Shown here piece after piece: positions 23,078 through 34,235 of a stretch of 64,000 nucleotides of DNA; the stretch's first letter is position 1, and each line of letters begins with the position of its first letter. The stretch is from Daphnia pulex. Taxonomy: Eukaryota; Arthropoda; Branchiopoda; Diplostraca; Daphniidae. The position numbers and the translations under genes were made by a program. The stretch lies in NCBI RefSeq assembly GCF_021134715.1, contig NC_060023.1, positions 3,906,001-3,970,000 of the forward strand, given 5' to 3'. The notes beneath the pieces are model-generated. The model had not been told where the DNA came from. It searched no databases and saw only the letters and a program-made list of their open reading frames with translations.

Positions 23078-25016
23078 TCATCGAGCAAACGTTATTCGGA
23101 AATTTATTTGAAAGAGCATAGTTTTTGAAAATAAGTTTTTTTGGCCATTTGTCACCATGATGAAAAAATTTCGAAAACCATCATCATGGGAAAATCTTTT
23201 TGGTGTCTCAAGCTCAAGTTCAAATTTGTTGGAAATAATCAGACCAGAAGAAATAGTTTCCAACTGACATTTGGATTTTTCAACGAGTCTATTTCTGATC
23301 TGTTGGGTTAGTATGTATCCATTTCGAATAGCTCTACGAAAAAAACGTAGGAATGATTTTAACTCAAACGCACAGTTGGCTTCTACCGAAATCTGAAAAT
23401 TTTTCACATCTTCATGCAAATGAATTATTTGGTAACTAACAAAAAGACATGAAATACCCAGATCAGACAGTTCTGAAGAATATCTTTTCAAAATCAGTTG
23501 TCCTTTTTCGATATCCGAAGGATTTCTTGGTATGTTAGTTTTGTATGCGCCAATAAGCATCATAGCATATTGAAGAAGCATAACGTGCTTAAGACTGACC
23601 TCATCAACAATGCCTTAAAAACAGAAAATAATGAGTAATAAAGAAATTGGTGCAGGACATGCGATTTGTACTTCCGACATTGAGAAAATAAACCTACGTA
23701 ACGGTCGAATTCGTACGGGCGGCAACTGCGAAAAATTTTTAATCGCTTCTCCACTTGGGACAGTTGGTAGGGACTCAACTTACCATCTAAAAGGTATAAT
23801 TCAAAACCTTCAAGTCGTCTTAAAGAATCCCCTGATAAAATAGTGAGCATACTGTCAATTACAAATCCTGGTCCCTACTAGCACACAATATCCACAGGAC
23901 GTCCTATGGACATCCAGTCGTCGGAAACCCGTCCGTCCGTTTAGCGTCAACTAGGGATATCCTATGGATGGTATATTTTGATCCAGATAACGGATGGTCG
24001 CGGATGGTCATACTGGGATGTCCTATGGATGTCCATCTGGTACCAAACTCGGATGTGAAGTCAGCCGTACATTCGTGATGAGTATTGGACATCATATGGA
24101 TATCAGAATAAGGATCTGAAAAGAACGATTAATTTCACATCCCAGATTGGGGATGTGGGGTGTAGTGGACTACAGCGTCAACACTTTGGAAAAAGGCAAT
24201 GAGGATCTGGTTTCGAACCCCAGCTGAACCCGTCTGGAGTAACCAGAATGATCTTTTGTACCATTCAAATAACTTCTCATATTGAAATGTCAGATATAAC
24301 GCACCTAAGGCTGTCGCCGTACAGGAACATGGAGAAAGGAGATCTTAAAACAAAAGATCCCTTCCTTGGATTTAAATTTGGTTGTATACAATAGAGCCGA
24401 TCCAATATAGGAGTCACAGACGGGCCTTCAGAAGATTTGAATACCTTCACGGGATCAATAAACACACCAACCTGAAAATGTGGTTGACATTGGGGAACAG
24501 GTTTATATGGACAACCGCTCGAGAGAAAGTCGAATCCTCTTTTCCGTTTGACAATCAGGGAGGATAGGATCATACAATTCAATCTAAAATTTAAAATTTA
24601 TTAAAATTAAGAAATAACCTTGAGTATTTTATAAACTTAACCCTTTTCTCGTACTGCAAAGCAAAGATGGATTTTCTCGATAGACCCTGAGAAACTGCAA
24701 TAGATTCGCATCTTTGTGCAAAATATCAGGAGATACGATTTGCACTTTAATGCACTTTCTAATCCCAAAGGTATATACTTCCCTCCGTCTCCCAGCTTCA
24801 TTGGATTCACAAAATTTTTGTCATTATTTTTACCACTTCTGGTTTGTAAAATTTATGTAATTTTAACAAATATGTTAAACTGCTGTGTTTCTGATAAGTG
24901 TAGGCAGCAAATTGAGGAAGAATTGCAAGAAAAGACAAACTTTCTTCCATGCTCTCTTGCACTTCTATAGGCCCTTCAACGTAATCTAATAGCGGTAAAT
25001 CAACCTCAAAATCCAA
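23078..25016 (-). pseudogene. decayed transposon-like multi-exon gene
   Basis: Minus-strand pieces at 24807-25016, 24277-24582, 23560-23850 and 23078-23581 follow in order. The last reads L-L-Q-Y-A-M-M-L-I-G-A, S-Y-Q-I-I-H-L-H-E-D-V and E-L-K-S-F-L-R-F, a layout I associate with C-terminal parts of repetitive transposase-like proteins in arthropods and cnidarians. I cannot name the superfamily. A repeat unit with a tRNA-like module (about 23880-24225) lies between the pieces, consistent with an inserted SINE or MITE. Codon-level continuity across pieces is poor, so it is probably inactive. Confidence 0.4.
23880..24225 (+). repeat. repeat unit with GGATGTCC subrepeats and a tRNA-like module
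   Basis: Several variants of CCTATGGATG-TCC / GGACG-TCCTATGGA occur between 23890 and 24110 in both orientations. They are followed at about 24156-24225 by a tRNA-like segment with GGTTTCGAACCCC (B-box-like, 24209-24221). A related ACGTC-rich tract lies at about 15780-15960, near the other tRNA-like module at 15453. This suggests a composite short interspersed element. Confidence 0.4.
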
Positions 25017-25745
25017 TAGCTCCTCGCCTTCCGTCTACATAGTCCCTACCTCGTCCCAAACACCAAAACGTTGAAAATCGTGCAATCCCTGGGACGTCGC
25101 ACTCGTACCAGTATGACTTACCAGGGACGACTTAAGCTCGAGACTGTGTTATCTGGGGAAGAGGTTGTTTCTAGAGGTGTTGGTGTTAAAGCTGAAGCTG
25201 CTGGTGTCCAAAGTTCTGCTGTTGTTGACTCCAGTCTAGATACTAGGACGGTCAAGTCACCAGCATGCAAACCAATGTATACCAATCTTTCTTTAAAGAG
25301 AATTTCAGCCCTTTCACAGATTGTGCTGTATTGATAATGGAAAGACTCGAATTTTTTAAACAAACATGTCCGTTGGTATACGTTTGAAGGAGAATAAAGG
25401 CGTTGATTTCTGTTGGACCAAAAAATCATTCCGAAAATTAATTAAAAAATGATTTTTTGTTATTTGGTACAATGGGTAGAATTGGTGTGCGCTATTAAAG
25501 AAAAAGCACTTTTATTTATCACTACCCGGATCGGATTATTAAAAACTTTATAGAAATATGTAAAATGAGACGACAGATGTGTATTTCAATTGTAAGGTAC
25601 ATATTGGTGAATTCCATCCATCATTTCAATGTTCAATAAAAGATGGATAGCCAAAATGTTAATTTTGAATATGTAAAAGATGCATATTGAAGCTTTGCTA
25701 CTGTACTGTTAGGGATTATGCTTATTTACTCACTGGAATTTATTT
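25017..25745. other. intergenic, 3-prime flank of the glycine-rich gene
   Basis: The ORFs at 25071-25334 (+) and 25118-25429 (-) overlap antisense and have no domain. An AATAAA-like signal for the minus-strand gene is not obvious. Nothing else is supported. Confidence 0.4.
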
Positions 25746-27221
25746 TCAGTATCCACCACCTCCGGATGAGCTTCCATATCCATTTCCTCCGCCAGCAGAA
25801 GACCCACCAAAGCCGCCTCCCGAAGAGGATCCATATCCAGCACTTCCGCCGCCGCTTGATGGGTTACCGTATCCACCGCCGGATGAGCCTCCGAAGCCCC
25901 CTCCTCCGGAAGAGCCTCCATAAATGTTTCCGCTACCACCTGACGAGCCTCCGTATCCACCTCCTCCGGAGCTACCTCCAAAGCTTCCGCCGGATGAGCC
26001 TCCATATTGTCCGGATCCTGCAGACGGACCTCCAAATCCGCTGCTTCCGCCTGCTGATTGACCCCCGTATCCACTGCTTCCACCGCCGGATGGGCTACCA
26101 TATCCACTGCTTCCGCCAGCCGATTGACCCCCGTATCCACTGCTTCCGCCAGCCGATTGACCCCCGTATCCACTGCTTCCGCCGCCGGATGGGCTACCAT
26201 ATCCACTGCTTCCGCCTGCCGATTGACCCCCATATCCACTGCTTCCACCAGCCGATTGACCCCCGTATCCACTGCTTCCGCCAGCCGATTGACCCCCGTA
26301 TCCACTGCTTCCGCCGCCGGATGGACTACCGTATCCACCACCTCCGGAGCTACCCCCAAAGCTTCCGCCGGATGAGCCACCATATCCGGAAGGACCTCCA
26401 AATCCGCCGCTTCCGCCTGCTGATGGACCTCCATATCCACTGCTTCCGCCGCCGGCTGGGCTACCATAACCACCGCTTCCGCCGGAAGAGCCTCTGTATC
26501 CACCGCCCCCGGAAGAGCCTCCGAAACCTCCTCCCCCGGAAGAGCCTCCATATCCAGCACTTCCACCTCCAGCACCTCCTGATGAACTGCCGTATCCACC
26601 GCCTCCGGATGAACCCCCGAAACCTCCGCCGGAAGAGCCTCTGTATCCACCGCCCCCGGAAGAGCCTCCGAAACCTCCTCCCCCGGAAGAGCCTCCATAT
26701 CCAGCACTTCCACCTCCAGCACTTCCACGATAGCCGCCGCCACCACCACCACCGTAGGATCTCATTGCGCGCCCTGCAAAATCAAACAATTTAAAAACTC
26801 GTATTTAAAAAAACAACTAAAGAATTTAATCGATACTTAATTTTTTAATATTCTGAAATTCAAACAACAAGCTGTAGCATGGAAAATTTTACCTTGATCA
26901 AATAATTATGCAATTTACCTATTTAAATAAGAGTCAAAACTCCTTAACTACAACGGGACAGCCAAGAGTTTATGACTACTGAAATTGAGTTATGTTGCAC
27001 ACAAGTGGTATAAATTTAGGCACTAACAGTAACTTTTGAGCGACGACAAGAATAGCTATAAAATGATTTACCTGAAGAGCCCTTATTTAGGAAGAATGCA
27101 TCCGTCTGGCTGATGGCAATGACTGCCATGAGAAGGCAATTGCACAGTAAAACCTGGAAATATCTTAATGTTATGTAACTAAAATTTGATAACAAGTATA
27201 TTAGTTGCCTACCTTCTTCAT
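25746..27221 (-). CDS. secreted glycine-rich repeat protein (cuticle/structural-like)
   Basis: Three exons join in phase on the minus strand: 27213-27221 (ATGAAGAAG), 27072-27153 and 25746-26773, giving 372 aa. The first two encode a signal peptide, M-K-K-V-L-L-C-N-C-L-L-M-A-V-I-A-I-S, ending before an F-F-L-N-K start. The rest is low-complexity Gly/Ser/Tyr, with repeats of the type G-G-G-S-S-G-Y-G-G-Q-S-A-G-G concentrated at 26040-26340. This fits an extracellular structural, cuticular or adhesive protein, although Gly-rich sequence alone does not prove a role. A TATA box (TATATAAG on the minus strand, about 27304-27312) lies 85 bp upstream of the ATG. The long ORFs in the other two frames over this exon are shadows of the repeat. 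Confidence 0.85.
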
Positions 27222-27303
27222 TGCTACTACTTGAGAAGAAATACTAGATGTGTTCAAGTCTTCAGCTCAGTTCAGCGTCTGCTTTCAGTCATAAATCTTT
27301 TCT

Positions 27304-27312
27304 CCTTATATA
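27304..27312 (-). promoter_or_regulatory. TATA box of the glycine-rich gene
   Basis: The minus strand reads TATATAAGG here, about 85 bp upstream of the ATG, leaving room for transcription start near 27280. Strong TATA boxes are common for tissue-specific secreted-protein genes in arthropods. Confidence 0.6.
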
Positions 27313-27319
27313 CGTCTTC

Positions 27320-28245
27320 ACCAGGTCTTCGCCACTAATGACCACACTGCCTGAAATCTTTCTATTGGTCTTTCTTTCTTTTTTTCTGCGTGTTTGAAAC
27401 TTCATGACAGTAAAGAATTGGAGGGTGAGAGAGAGCGCGACGATGCGCTTGTTGACTGAGGCTCAATAAGTAAGTGGAGTAGGGCCTTCTTCGATTCAAA
27501 AAAGGGCAACAAAAACCTAAGATCGCACTTTTCGGTCCTTTGCTGCGGCACAATCACATCAACAGCGGCAAAAGCAATGAGATTTTAAGGCATTAAACAC
27601 TTTCGCTTTTTCAATTGTCCGCCTTCGAATGGGGTGTAGTAAGGACATTTCGATTTCTCTTTTTTATGCGCGTTCATGATGAAATGAGAATTCTCATCTT
27701 CAACACGACAAACAATTATTTCGACATTCAGTTCGTCGTTTGTTTGTTTGAAAGTCGGCGTCTCCCTCCGAAATGGTTTAATAAATTTGAGTTTGAAGTG
27801 AATAGATCATCAACATTCACTGTAAATAGATGCGAGAATCAACCGTTTGTGTCCGAATCAAAATAAATAGTCCATTCAAAATTTAAGCCGTTATCATTGT
27901 TTGTTTCTATTGTTTCTTGATGAGAATACGACCGTCAAAAAATTTGACAGACTGCTCATTTCGTCCAACTTTTATTATCATTGAAAAGCTTATCAGGTCA
28001 TGCTTTCATATTTTATTCAAATTTTCTAGTTTTTTCTGTAATCTTCTTTTTTTAATCATTTATAAGAAAAAACTTAAGAAACTAACAAAACTAACAAAAC
28101 TTAAAACTAACATTTATAAAACAAAGTTTTATTTTTCTTAAAAACAGAATATCCAAAGTCCAAATACTTGGCAACGTCACATTGCTCTGTTTTGACACAA
28201 TGGTGTCAGTATTACTGACGTCGTGTCTGTTTTTCTTTTTTCATC
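27320..28245. other. intergenic region between two divergent genes
   Basis: AT-rich with short ORFs lacking domains. It should contain the promoters of the glycine-rich gene (minus) and the IAP gene (plus). No further motif could be named confidently. Confidence 0.4.
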
Positions 28246-30162
28246 ATGCCTCAAGAATGGATAACCCTTAGACGAGAAGATATTCGTTTGCGAACTTTTA
28301 ACGAACACTTCTCTGCCACATTTTTAAGCCCCCTCTTACTTGCTAAAGCCGGTTTCTTCTATGTGGGAGTTGACGATCAAGTTCAATGCGCGTTCTGCAG
28401 AGGAGTGGTTAGAGATTGGGAAATAAATGACGACCCAAGAAGAGAGCATCAACGTTTGTTTCCGTCGTGCGCTTTCATATTAGGTTGGTCTGTTAAATTC
28501 GGAAATTGCAATATGACATTAATTTGTGGTCCGTTGGTTAGGTTTACCAGTAGGTAATATACCTTTGGGTGAAAATCCATCCACTGTACATCTGAATGTA
28601 GAACGAACTGCTTCTCTACCTGTACCTCAGCAGTTGAACATAGGATTTGGAGCTACCAGGCAGTTTACTTCACAATTTAGACCAAATGCCTCACCAGACA
28701 CTGGTATGACAACCACTAATTACTTCATTATCTATTTGGTTTACAATACAATTTTGTTTCATAGAATTGAGATCTCCAGACAGTATGCAATTGAATGCAT
28801 TAGTAGGAGAAAATTTGGAAGAGTTGGGCATAACTAAACATAGCGGACCTCGGTATTCCTCATATGCTACTTTGGATGCACGACTTAAAAGTTATAATAA
28901 CTGGCCTTCCCACCTGAAGCAAACTCCAAGAGCAATGGCTCTATCTGGTTTCTTCCATCTTGGTACAAATAGCACAAAAAATTCTGGTTTTATTTTGTTA
29001 ATTTAATTTATGGATTTAGGGACCAACGATCATGTCAATTGTTTTCATTGTGGATCGGGCTTAAGAAACTGGGAACCAGAAGACGACCCATGGCTTGAAC
29101 ACGCTCGATGGTTCCCTCAGTGTCGCTTTGTTATGCTGATGAAAGGAGAACAGTACATTAAAGAAGCGACAGAATCCATGTCCAATCATCCTAAAGCCAA
29201 GCCTTCCCTGTCGGCATCAGTGGGAAATTCACGTGCCTCACCAAGAGAGGCTTCAGAAGCTGATCTGCGAAGTTTACTAGGAACTCCCATAGTTCAGACT
29301 GTTCTAGCAATGGGCGTTGACCTTTCTCGTGTTAGGCAGGCCCTAAAATACCAAATTCGTACTACTGGGCAGCCTTTCAACACAGTTGATTCGCTTCTTG
29401 AGGCAGCTATTGAAATTCAGCATCACAGCGAGCATCGCCAGTCGTTGGAAGATGGCAAGTAAGTCTTTTGCGTGTTCACTTCTCAACTCGAATTAGACAT
29501 TTCATTGATTCCTTTCACCCTTCTTAGCTATGAAGATGTGGACTGGCCGTCAGCTGTACCTTCCTCTTCTCGTCGACGTGTAACATCAACTGGATATACC
29601 CTTGTAGAACTTCCCGTTTCTCTAAGTACACCGAGCGATGAACATAGAACAAATACCAATGAGAACGTACCAATTGTACCATTGGTTTCGGAAGTAAGAT
29701 CTGAAACCCCGCTTTCGCATCGGGAAATGGATACTCTTAGTAAGCCAGAAAATCCTGAAAAAATAAAAGAACAAAGTTGTGCCCTAGAGGTATCAGCTTC
29801 ATGTGAAACATCCACACAATCCGTCGATAGAAGTAATGTATTAATTTTCAGACATTTTGAAATAATTAATTTGACCAACATTTTATTTGTTGTAGCCCAA
29901 ATTTTGGAAGAGGAGATTCGTCGCCTGAAAGAAGCTCGTCTCTGCAAAGTATGTCTTGACGAGGAAGTGTCAATTGCATATATTCCTTGTGGACACATTG
30001 TGACTTGTGTCCAATGCGCGGCAGGTAAACTACAATATTTTGATCAAATAATGTTACTAAAATTTTAGCGTTTTAATAAATTTTTTTTTTTTTTTAGCTC
30101 TCGAACACTGTCCTCTTTGTCGAAAAAATATTAAAGGAACAGTCCGCATCTTCTTGTCTTAA
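28246..30162 (+). CDS. inhibitor of apoptosis protein: two BIR domains, UBA-like, RING
   Basis: Seven exons join in phase: 28246-28483, 28542-28703, 28765-28962, 29020-29458, 29528-29832, 29896-30024 and 30098-30162, giving 511 aa. BIR1 (about residues 10-80) and BIR2 (about 164-235) each keep the zinc pattern C-x2-C-x16-H-x6-C (CAFC...H...C and CFHC...H...C). A helical UBA-like segment follows (about 275-320, [14 protein letters not shown]). The C-terminal RING (about 460-511) has C-K-V-C, P-C-G-H, C-V-Q-C and C-P-L-C and the family ending T-V-R-I-F-L-S. BIR domains bind and restrain caspases and the RING is an E3 ubiquitin ligase, so this is an anti-apoptotic or immune-signalling regulator of the DIAP/cIAP type. 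The start is the first ATG of the BIR1 exon. Exon 5 is a disordered linker. Confidence 0.92.
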
Positions 30163-30815
30163 GTAGTTCATTTGGATTCGTCTAAATGAATTGGCGATCG
30201 CAAAGACGAACTATAGATATTTTCTGAAGTACAGTTCTAAGTTCTGGAACAACTTAGTACTTGTAAATTTAAAAAATTCCACTGTTAATAAGTATTTAGT
30301 ATGGATTTTTGTTTATTATTTAAATTCTTGCAAATGTTCTTGCAAACCCACCGGCTTTAGTTTAAAAAATAAACGGAAAGTTATTCAAATCTCAAATAAC
30401 TCAAGTTCGAAATATTTCAGTGATAGCAAGAAGCTTCTGGTATTCGATGGCCACTTCAACCGTGAAACCGTGAAGGTCTCTTTTCAACCGAAACAGGAAG
30501 TTGAATGTTAAAGGTGCGAGTGCGTGTATGGCCAATAGTCAAGTCTTGCGTGTTCACCAAGCATCACGTCCTAGAGTAAGGTCTGTAACATAATTTCAGA
30601 ACAAAACAAACATTTTAAAAAAAGTTAAGATTCGCAATAACAAAGAACGCGTTCGTTTCGCTGTGTGCATTGCCAGTAGACAAAAACAAGCCTTCATTCC
30701 TAAATATCTTATCGATGTGATTAGGCCTACTGTCTCTAACTGTTGAGTGTAACCCACTTGTTAATTTGATATGCGTAGCCACTAACGAATAACGGTATTT
30801 GATTTCCAGCAGGCA
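30163..30815. other. 3-prime flank of the IAP gene and spacer
   Basis: The plus ORF at 30191-30511 is lysine- and asparagine-rich without a domain and lies where the IAP 3-prime UTR is expected. The minus ORF at 30615-30881 overlaps the lectin start antisense. No other gene is supported. Confidence 0.4.
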
Positions 30816-32425
30816 ATGTGTTCTCCCAAGGCGGCGGTTTTCTTCATCCTCCTTGTTCATTCGATCAGGTCGGACAGTCATGGTGACCTCGAAAAATCAA
30901 ATAGTAAGTTCCTCATTCGTGCATGTACTTACTTCTCTATTATCAAGATGAAATCAGGATGCCATTTGTAATTATATGATATTCATGAACGAATCAGGAT
31001 TTAAAAGAATCGTTCTCGGCAATGGATCAGCAATTCTTCCTCCTCGGCCATTACCCATTGGAAACTTGTCTAGCAATCATGGAGAGGCAGATTGCTACTT
31101 TGTTGGCACTCATTTCTATTGTATTAGTCAATTCCTGGTACTATATAGCCTATAATGAATGAATGAGTGGGATCCTACCGGATGAAAGTTTTAAAGACTT
31201 AAAATTTTTAACAAGTTTCTCAAGTATGCATGATTTTCTATGGTTGTAGGCTAGTTTCGCGGAATCAAACCATTATTGTCGTGAAGAAAAAATGCAACTT
31301 CTTTATTTGGAAAACGAAGAAGAGCATGAATACCTTTACAATTTCATGAGCAACAACTACCACAGTAAGCTACTCACATTTCGTAAACCTTAACTAATTG
31401 TTTTATTTGTCCGTGTAATAATTTAATTTAAAATAATCTTTTAAAATACTCAAGTTTCGGCGGGAAAATTCCTTAAAAAGAATGACTTCGCAAGTGAAGA
31501 AGTCTACTCTAATTATGTCTATGATAACATCAGTCCAGGAATGTTAGTGAAATGCGTTTCAGTGGTTTGTTGTCGTCAAATTATTTTCATTGTACCGCCG
31601 ACTATGCTAAAATTCCTTACTTATTTTCATTTATAACTTCAGTGTGGGCGCCAAATACGGCCTTCCATAGACGAAGGCAGAGTGTTAGATTATGAGGATC
31701 GGGAATACATCGGTTTAGCCATTAAAGTGCAATGGAAGACGGGTATCGTTCGCTGGTATCCCGCCCAGAATCTGCAAATGGGTGGCTTTCGAAGTCTGAA
31801 TAGCTCAAATGTACGTCGGCCGTCCGAAGGAGTGTTCACACTGGAAGAAGATATATTTGAACCAGGCGATAAAGTCCGCATTCATATTTCTTCGGACATT
31901 TCAGATTTAGATCAGCAAAGAATTTCGCAGCAAGTTCAACCTGGTGAAGTTGGAATAATATCAGGTTTAATCGCAATCTTTTTATTAATTGCTGGGAGTT
32001 GAGGTAAAAATCGTTTTTTTTTTTAAATTGTTGCAGATTTGGACGCTGCTGGTGGAAGTGGCTTGGTTTACTTTCCAAGCAACAAGGGATGGCGGGGCCC
32101 CTTGTCTTTGTTAGAAATAGTTGATAAGCGCAAAGGTACAGCACATTATTTATTTTCGCCTATATTTTTAAATTAAATGATTTAAATGGTTAATTTCTAT
32201 ATTTAAGCATCGGGAACCTTCTGGACATCAGGAAAGAAAAACAGTAAAGGAGACGGGTGGATCTGGACAAATAACAATGAACTTGTGACATTCACCAACT
32301 GGGCCCTTGAAGAACAAGAAGCTTTACTTATAAAGGGAAACTGTCTCGAAATTAAATATCACAAACAAGGCAAATGGTTCTCTTCAAGATGCTCTGATCG
32401 TAATTATTTTATTTGCAAAAAATGA
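30816..32425 (+). CDS. secreted C-type lectin-like protein with SH3-like insert inside the lectin fold
   Basis: Seven exons join in phase: 30816-30903, 30998-31137, 31250-31364, 31455-31561, 31643-31964, 32037-32135 and 32208-32425, giving 362 aa. A signal peptide opens it (M-C-S-P-K-A-A-V-F-F-I-L-L-V-H-S). Exons 2-3 encode the first half of a C-type lectin fold (D-C-Y-F-V-G...S-F-A-E-S-N-H-Y-C-R-E...L-E-N-E-E-E), and exon 7 the second half (T-F-W-T-S-G, G-W-I-W-T, W-F-S-S-R-C, Y-F-I-C-K). Between them exons 4-6 encode 176 residues unlike a lectin. These contain P-G-M-L-V-K, K-V-Q-W-K-T-G-I-V-R-W-Y-P and P-G-D-K-V-R-I...G-E-V-G-I-I-S blocks that resemble MIB/HERC2 or mind-bomb repeat (SH3-like) modules. 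Both borders of the insert are phase-1 introns and its length is a multiple of three. The canonical Ca-binding E-P-N/Q-P-D motif is not evident. Confidence 0.85.
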
Positions 32426-32901
32426 CATAACAATTGCTAAAATTTTCAATAAACAACATGCAAGAAGAATGCTTATTAGGCCTATATGTTTTATTATTTT
32501 TTTATTAGCGTGTTATTTATTTTTATTTGTTGAACTGGTTGAACAGTCTTACAGTCATGGTCAATGACTCAATGTGCTATTATTCTCTATGGCGCTGCCT
32601 TCTGTCCATTTCATACTACTTTCTCAGTTCTCTCATGGTTTTCACCACCAGATGACAACACACTACAAACATGGTAACATTTCCGCCTTTTCGGACTATT
32701 TTCTAGGATCAGAGGCCCATCTGTTATTTTCGCTGAACCTGGACGCCCGTACGTGCAATCACAGCCATTATCCATAAGAAGCAGATTAGCATTCACATGC
32801 TAAAAAGGTATAACAATTTTATAAATTTGGCCCAATTGAATTTGAAATGTCAATCTAATGTTTTGATTCATTTTAAGCTATTTTTTCAGTTGTTGAATTT
32901 G

Positions 32902-33093
32902 ATGGCATTGTTGCATAACGTTCCTCTTCGGTCTTTTCTTGCATCGTTGAAAAGGAACGCCATTTCTTTAACCTTCCCTCTTATTGCTGCCGGTCTCATC
33001 TACTCTGATTATTCGTACACTCAAAGGTGTAAAGCACGAGACATCGCCAGAAACCAAGAACTAAAAAACCTTGAAAATGTCGATTATGAGTAG
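32902..33093 (+). CDS. 63-aa single-pass membrane micro-protein, upstream ORF of a likely bicistronic mRNA
   Basis: The ORF starts at the first ATG of an exon preceded by an acceptor (TTTTTTCAG at 32881-32889). It has a basic N-terminus, one hydrophobic segment (T-F-P-L-I-A-A-G-L-I-Y) and a charged tail, the layout of small mitochondrial inner-membrane proteins. Its stop codon (33091-33093) lies 17 bases inside the next ORF, which uses another frame, so both are probably read from one mRNA. I do not recognise the family. Similar size and topology to its partner suggest a mitochondrial role (inference). Confidence 0.55.
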   Translation: MALLHNVPLRSFLASLKRNAISLTFPLIAAGLIYSDYSYTQRCKARDIARNQELKNLENVDYE

Positions 33094-33277
33094 AGAACTT
33101 TCTATGACATGGAAATATTTGATGAGGCCGAAAAATGCTATGGCCATCGTCCCACTCATTGGCCTTTACGTTGGATGGAAAATTGAAAAAATTGAGTATG
33201 ACAGACTTTCATTGTTTAAAGATAGAAGTGCCCTGTTTGGAAGGGAACATGGCCCCGACTACAAGCCTTCATGGTGA
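33077..33277 (+). CDS. NDUFB1: NADH dehydrogenase 1 beta subcomplex subunit 1-like (NDUFB1/MNLL)
   Basis: The 66-aa ORF has a hydrophobic segment (A-M-A-I-V-P-L-I-G-L-Y-V-G-W) followed by K-I-E-K-I-E-Y-D-R-L-S-L-F-K-D-R-S-A-L-F-G-R-E. That is the order seen in NDUFB1/MNLL: one membrane pass, then a basic-acidic helix with R-L-x-x-F-x-x-x-S-x-L-F. NDUFB1 is an accessory subunit of mitochondrial complex I. The first ATG at 33077 is chosen; the next at 33086 would give a 63-aa product closer to the usual 57-60 aa. It overlaps the upstream micro-ORF by 17 bases in a different frame, so translation needs leaky scanning or reinitiation. Confidence 0.65.
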   Translation: MSIMSRELSMTWKYLMRPKNAMAIVPLIGLYVGWKIEKIEYDRLSLFKDRSALFGREHGPDYKPSW

Positions 33278-33379
33278 TTTGTGAAAATGTAGAAAATGTA
33301 ATGTAAACATCAATAAACATATAGAAGTCATTAAATTTATTGTTAATTAACCATGTTTACAAAAATGATTCATATGTAT

Positions 33380-33938
33380 TCAAAATTTTTTCATTTGCTT
33401 TCTTATTAAAGCCATTCGTTGTTTGTGAGCTTCGGTCACTGGAGCCCTCTTGTATGGCCTAAGCTCATCTGTTCCAAATCCTGGGATCCACATATTCCAT
33501 TGGCGTTCTAAATAAATTAAAAACTTAATAAAAGTAATGTATTAGGAATTACACCAAAGAATCACACCTAGATGCATTTGGACATCAGTCACATCTAGTG
33601 CTGTTGCTTGTCTGTGCTTAGCCAGTTGGCAGGAAGCATTTACTGTAGATTCAATGAAATCATCAGCAATTTGCAACAAGAGTTCCTCAACTTCTTCATC
33701 TAGTTGTTCATTGGGGTCTACTTCTCTGACCAAATCTTGAAGTCTTCCTCTTGTAAGAACCTGTGATACCACCATTCCAAATCATGACATTATATTTTTG
33801 GCAAGCTAATAAAACTGAATAGAGAAATCTTGGATAAATATTTACTTGGTTTTCAGAATTTCCTCCACCAGTCGAACTCGAATTCTGTGCATTTGAATAG
33901 CTTGTTGATGACGTAGAACCTGAAGTATTCTGAGACAT
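33380..33938 (-). CDS. TAF12: TFIID subunit 12 (TAF12)
   Basis: Three exons join in phase on the minus strand: 33846-33938, 33568-33760 and 33380-33507, giving 137 aa. After a Ser/Asn-rich N-terminus (31 aa) comes a histone fold: L-T-R-G-R-L-Q-D-L-V-R-E-V-D-P, then L-L-L-Q-I-A-D-D-F-I-E-S, then H-R-Q-A-T-A-L-D-V-T-D-V-Q-M-H-L. It ends with R-Q-W-N-M-W-I-P-G-F-G. This is the conserved TAF12 domain that pairs with TAF4 in TFIID (and with ADA1 in SAGA) in the nucleus. Its length matches short arthropod TAF12 isoforms. A longer N-terminal exon cannot be excluded. The gene converges on the NDUFB1-like gene, with stop codons about 100 bp apart. Confidence 0.92.
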
Positions 33939-34235
33939 TTGTTGTGATTTTTGAGACAACCGTGAATCCGGTCAATTTAAACTATACGAATTACTGGGAG
34001 CTCACAAATTGTTCACAAAAAGTAGCAATTTTTTTTTTAGAATTTCCAACATCAGATATTTCAAGGCTGTGTAAAGTGGTAAAATAAAATGGACTACAAA
34101 AATAATACGAGTAAATACTGTATATCTATAATAATCAGGCCGAGATGGCGAGATCTTACTGTCGAACTTCCCACAAAAAAATGTAGTTCAGAGACACCTA
34201 GTGGAAATTCCAGTCGGAAATTTGAAATGAGAATA

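Noticed and set aside
25718..26794. Long plus-strand His/Arg-rich and minus-strand Val/Ala-rich ORFs over the glycine-rich exon
   Set aside because: They are shadows of the Gly-Ser-Tyr repeat. Only the Gly-rich frame joins in phase to a signal-peptide exon.
29528..29998. Minus-strand 156-aa ORF across the IAP gene
   Set aside because: It overlaps in-phase IAP exons with clear domains and itself has no domain.
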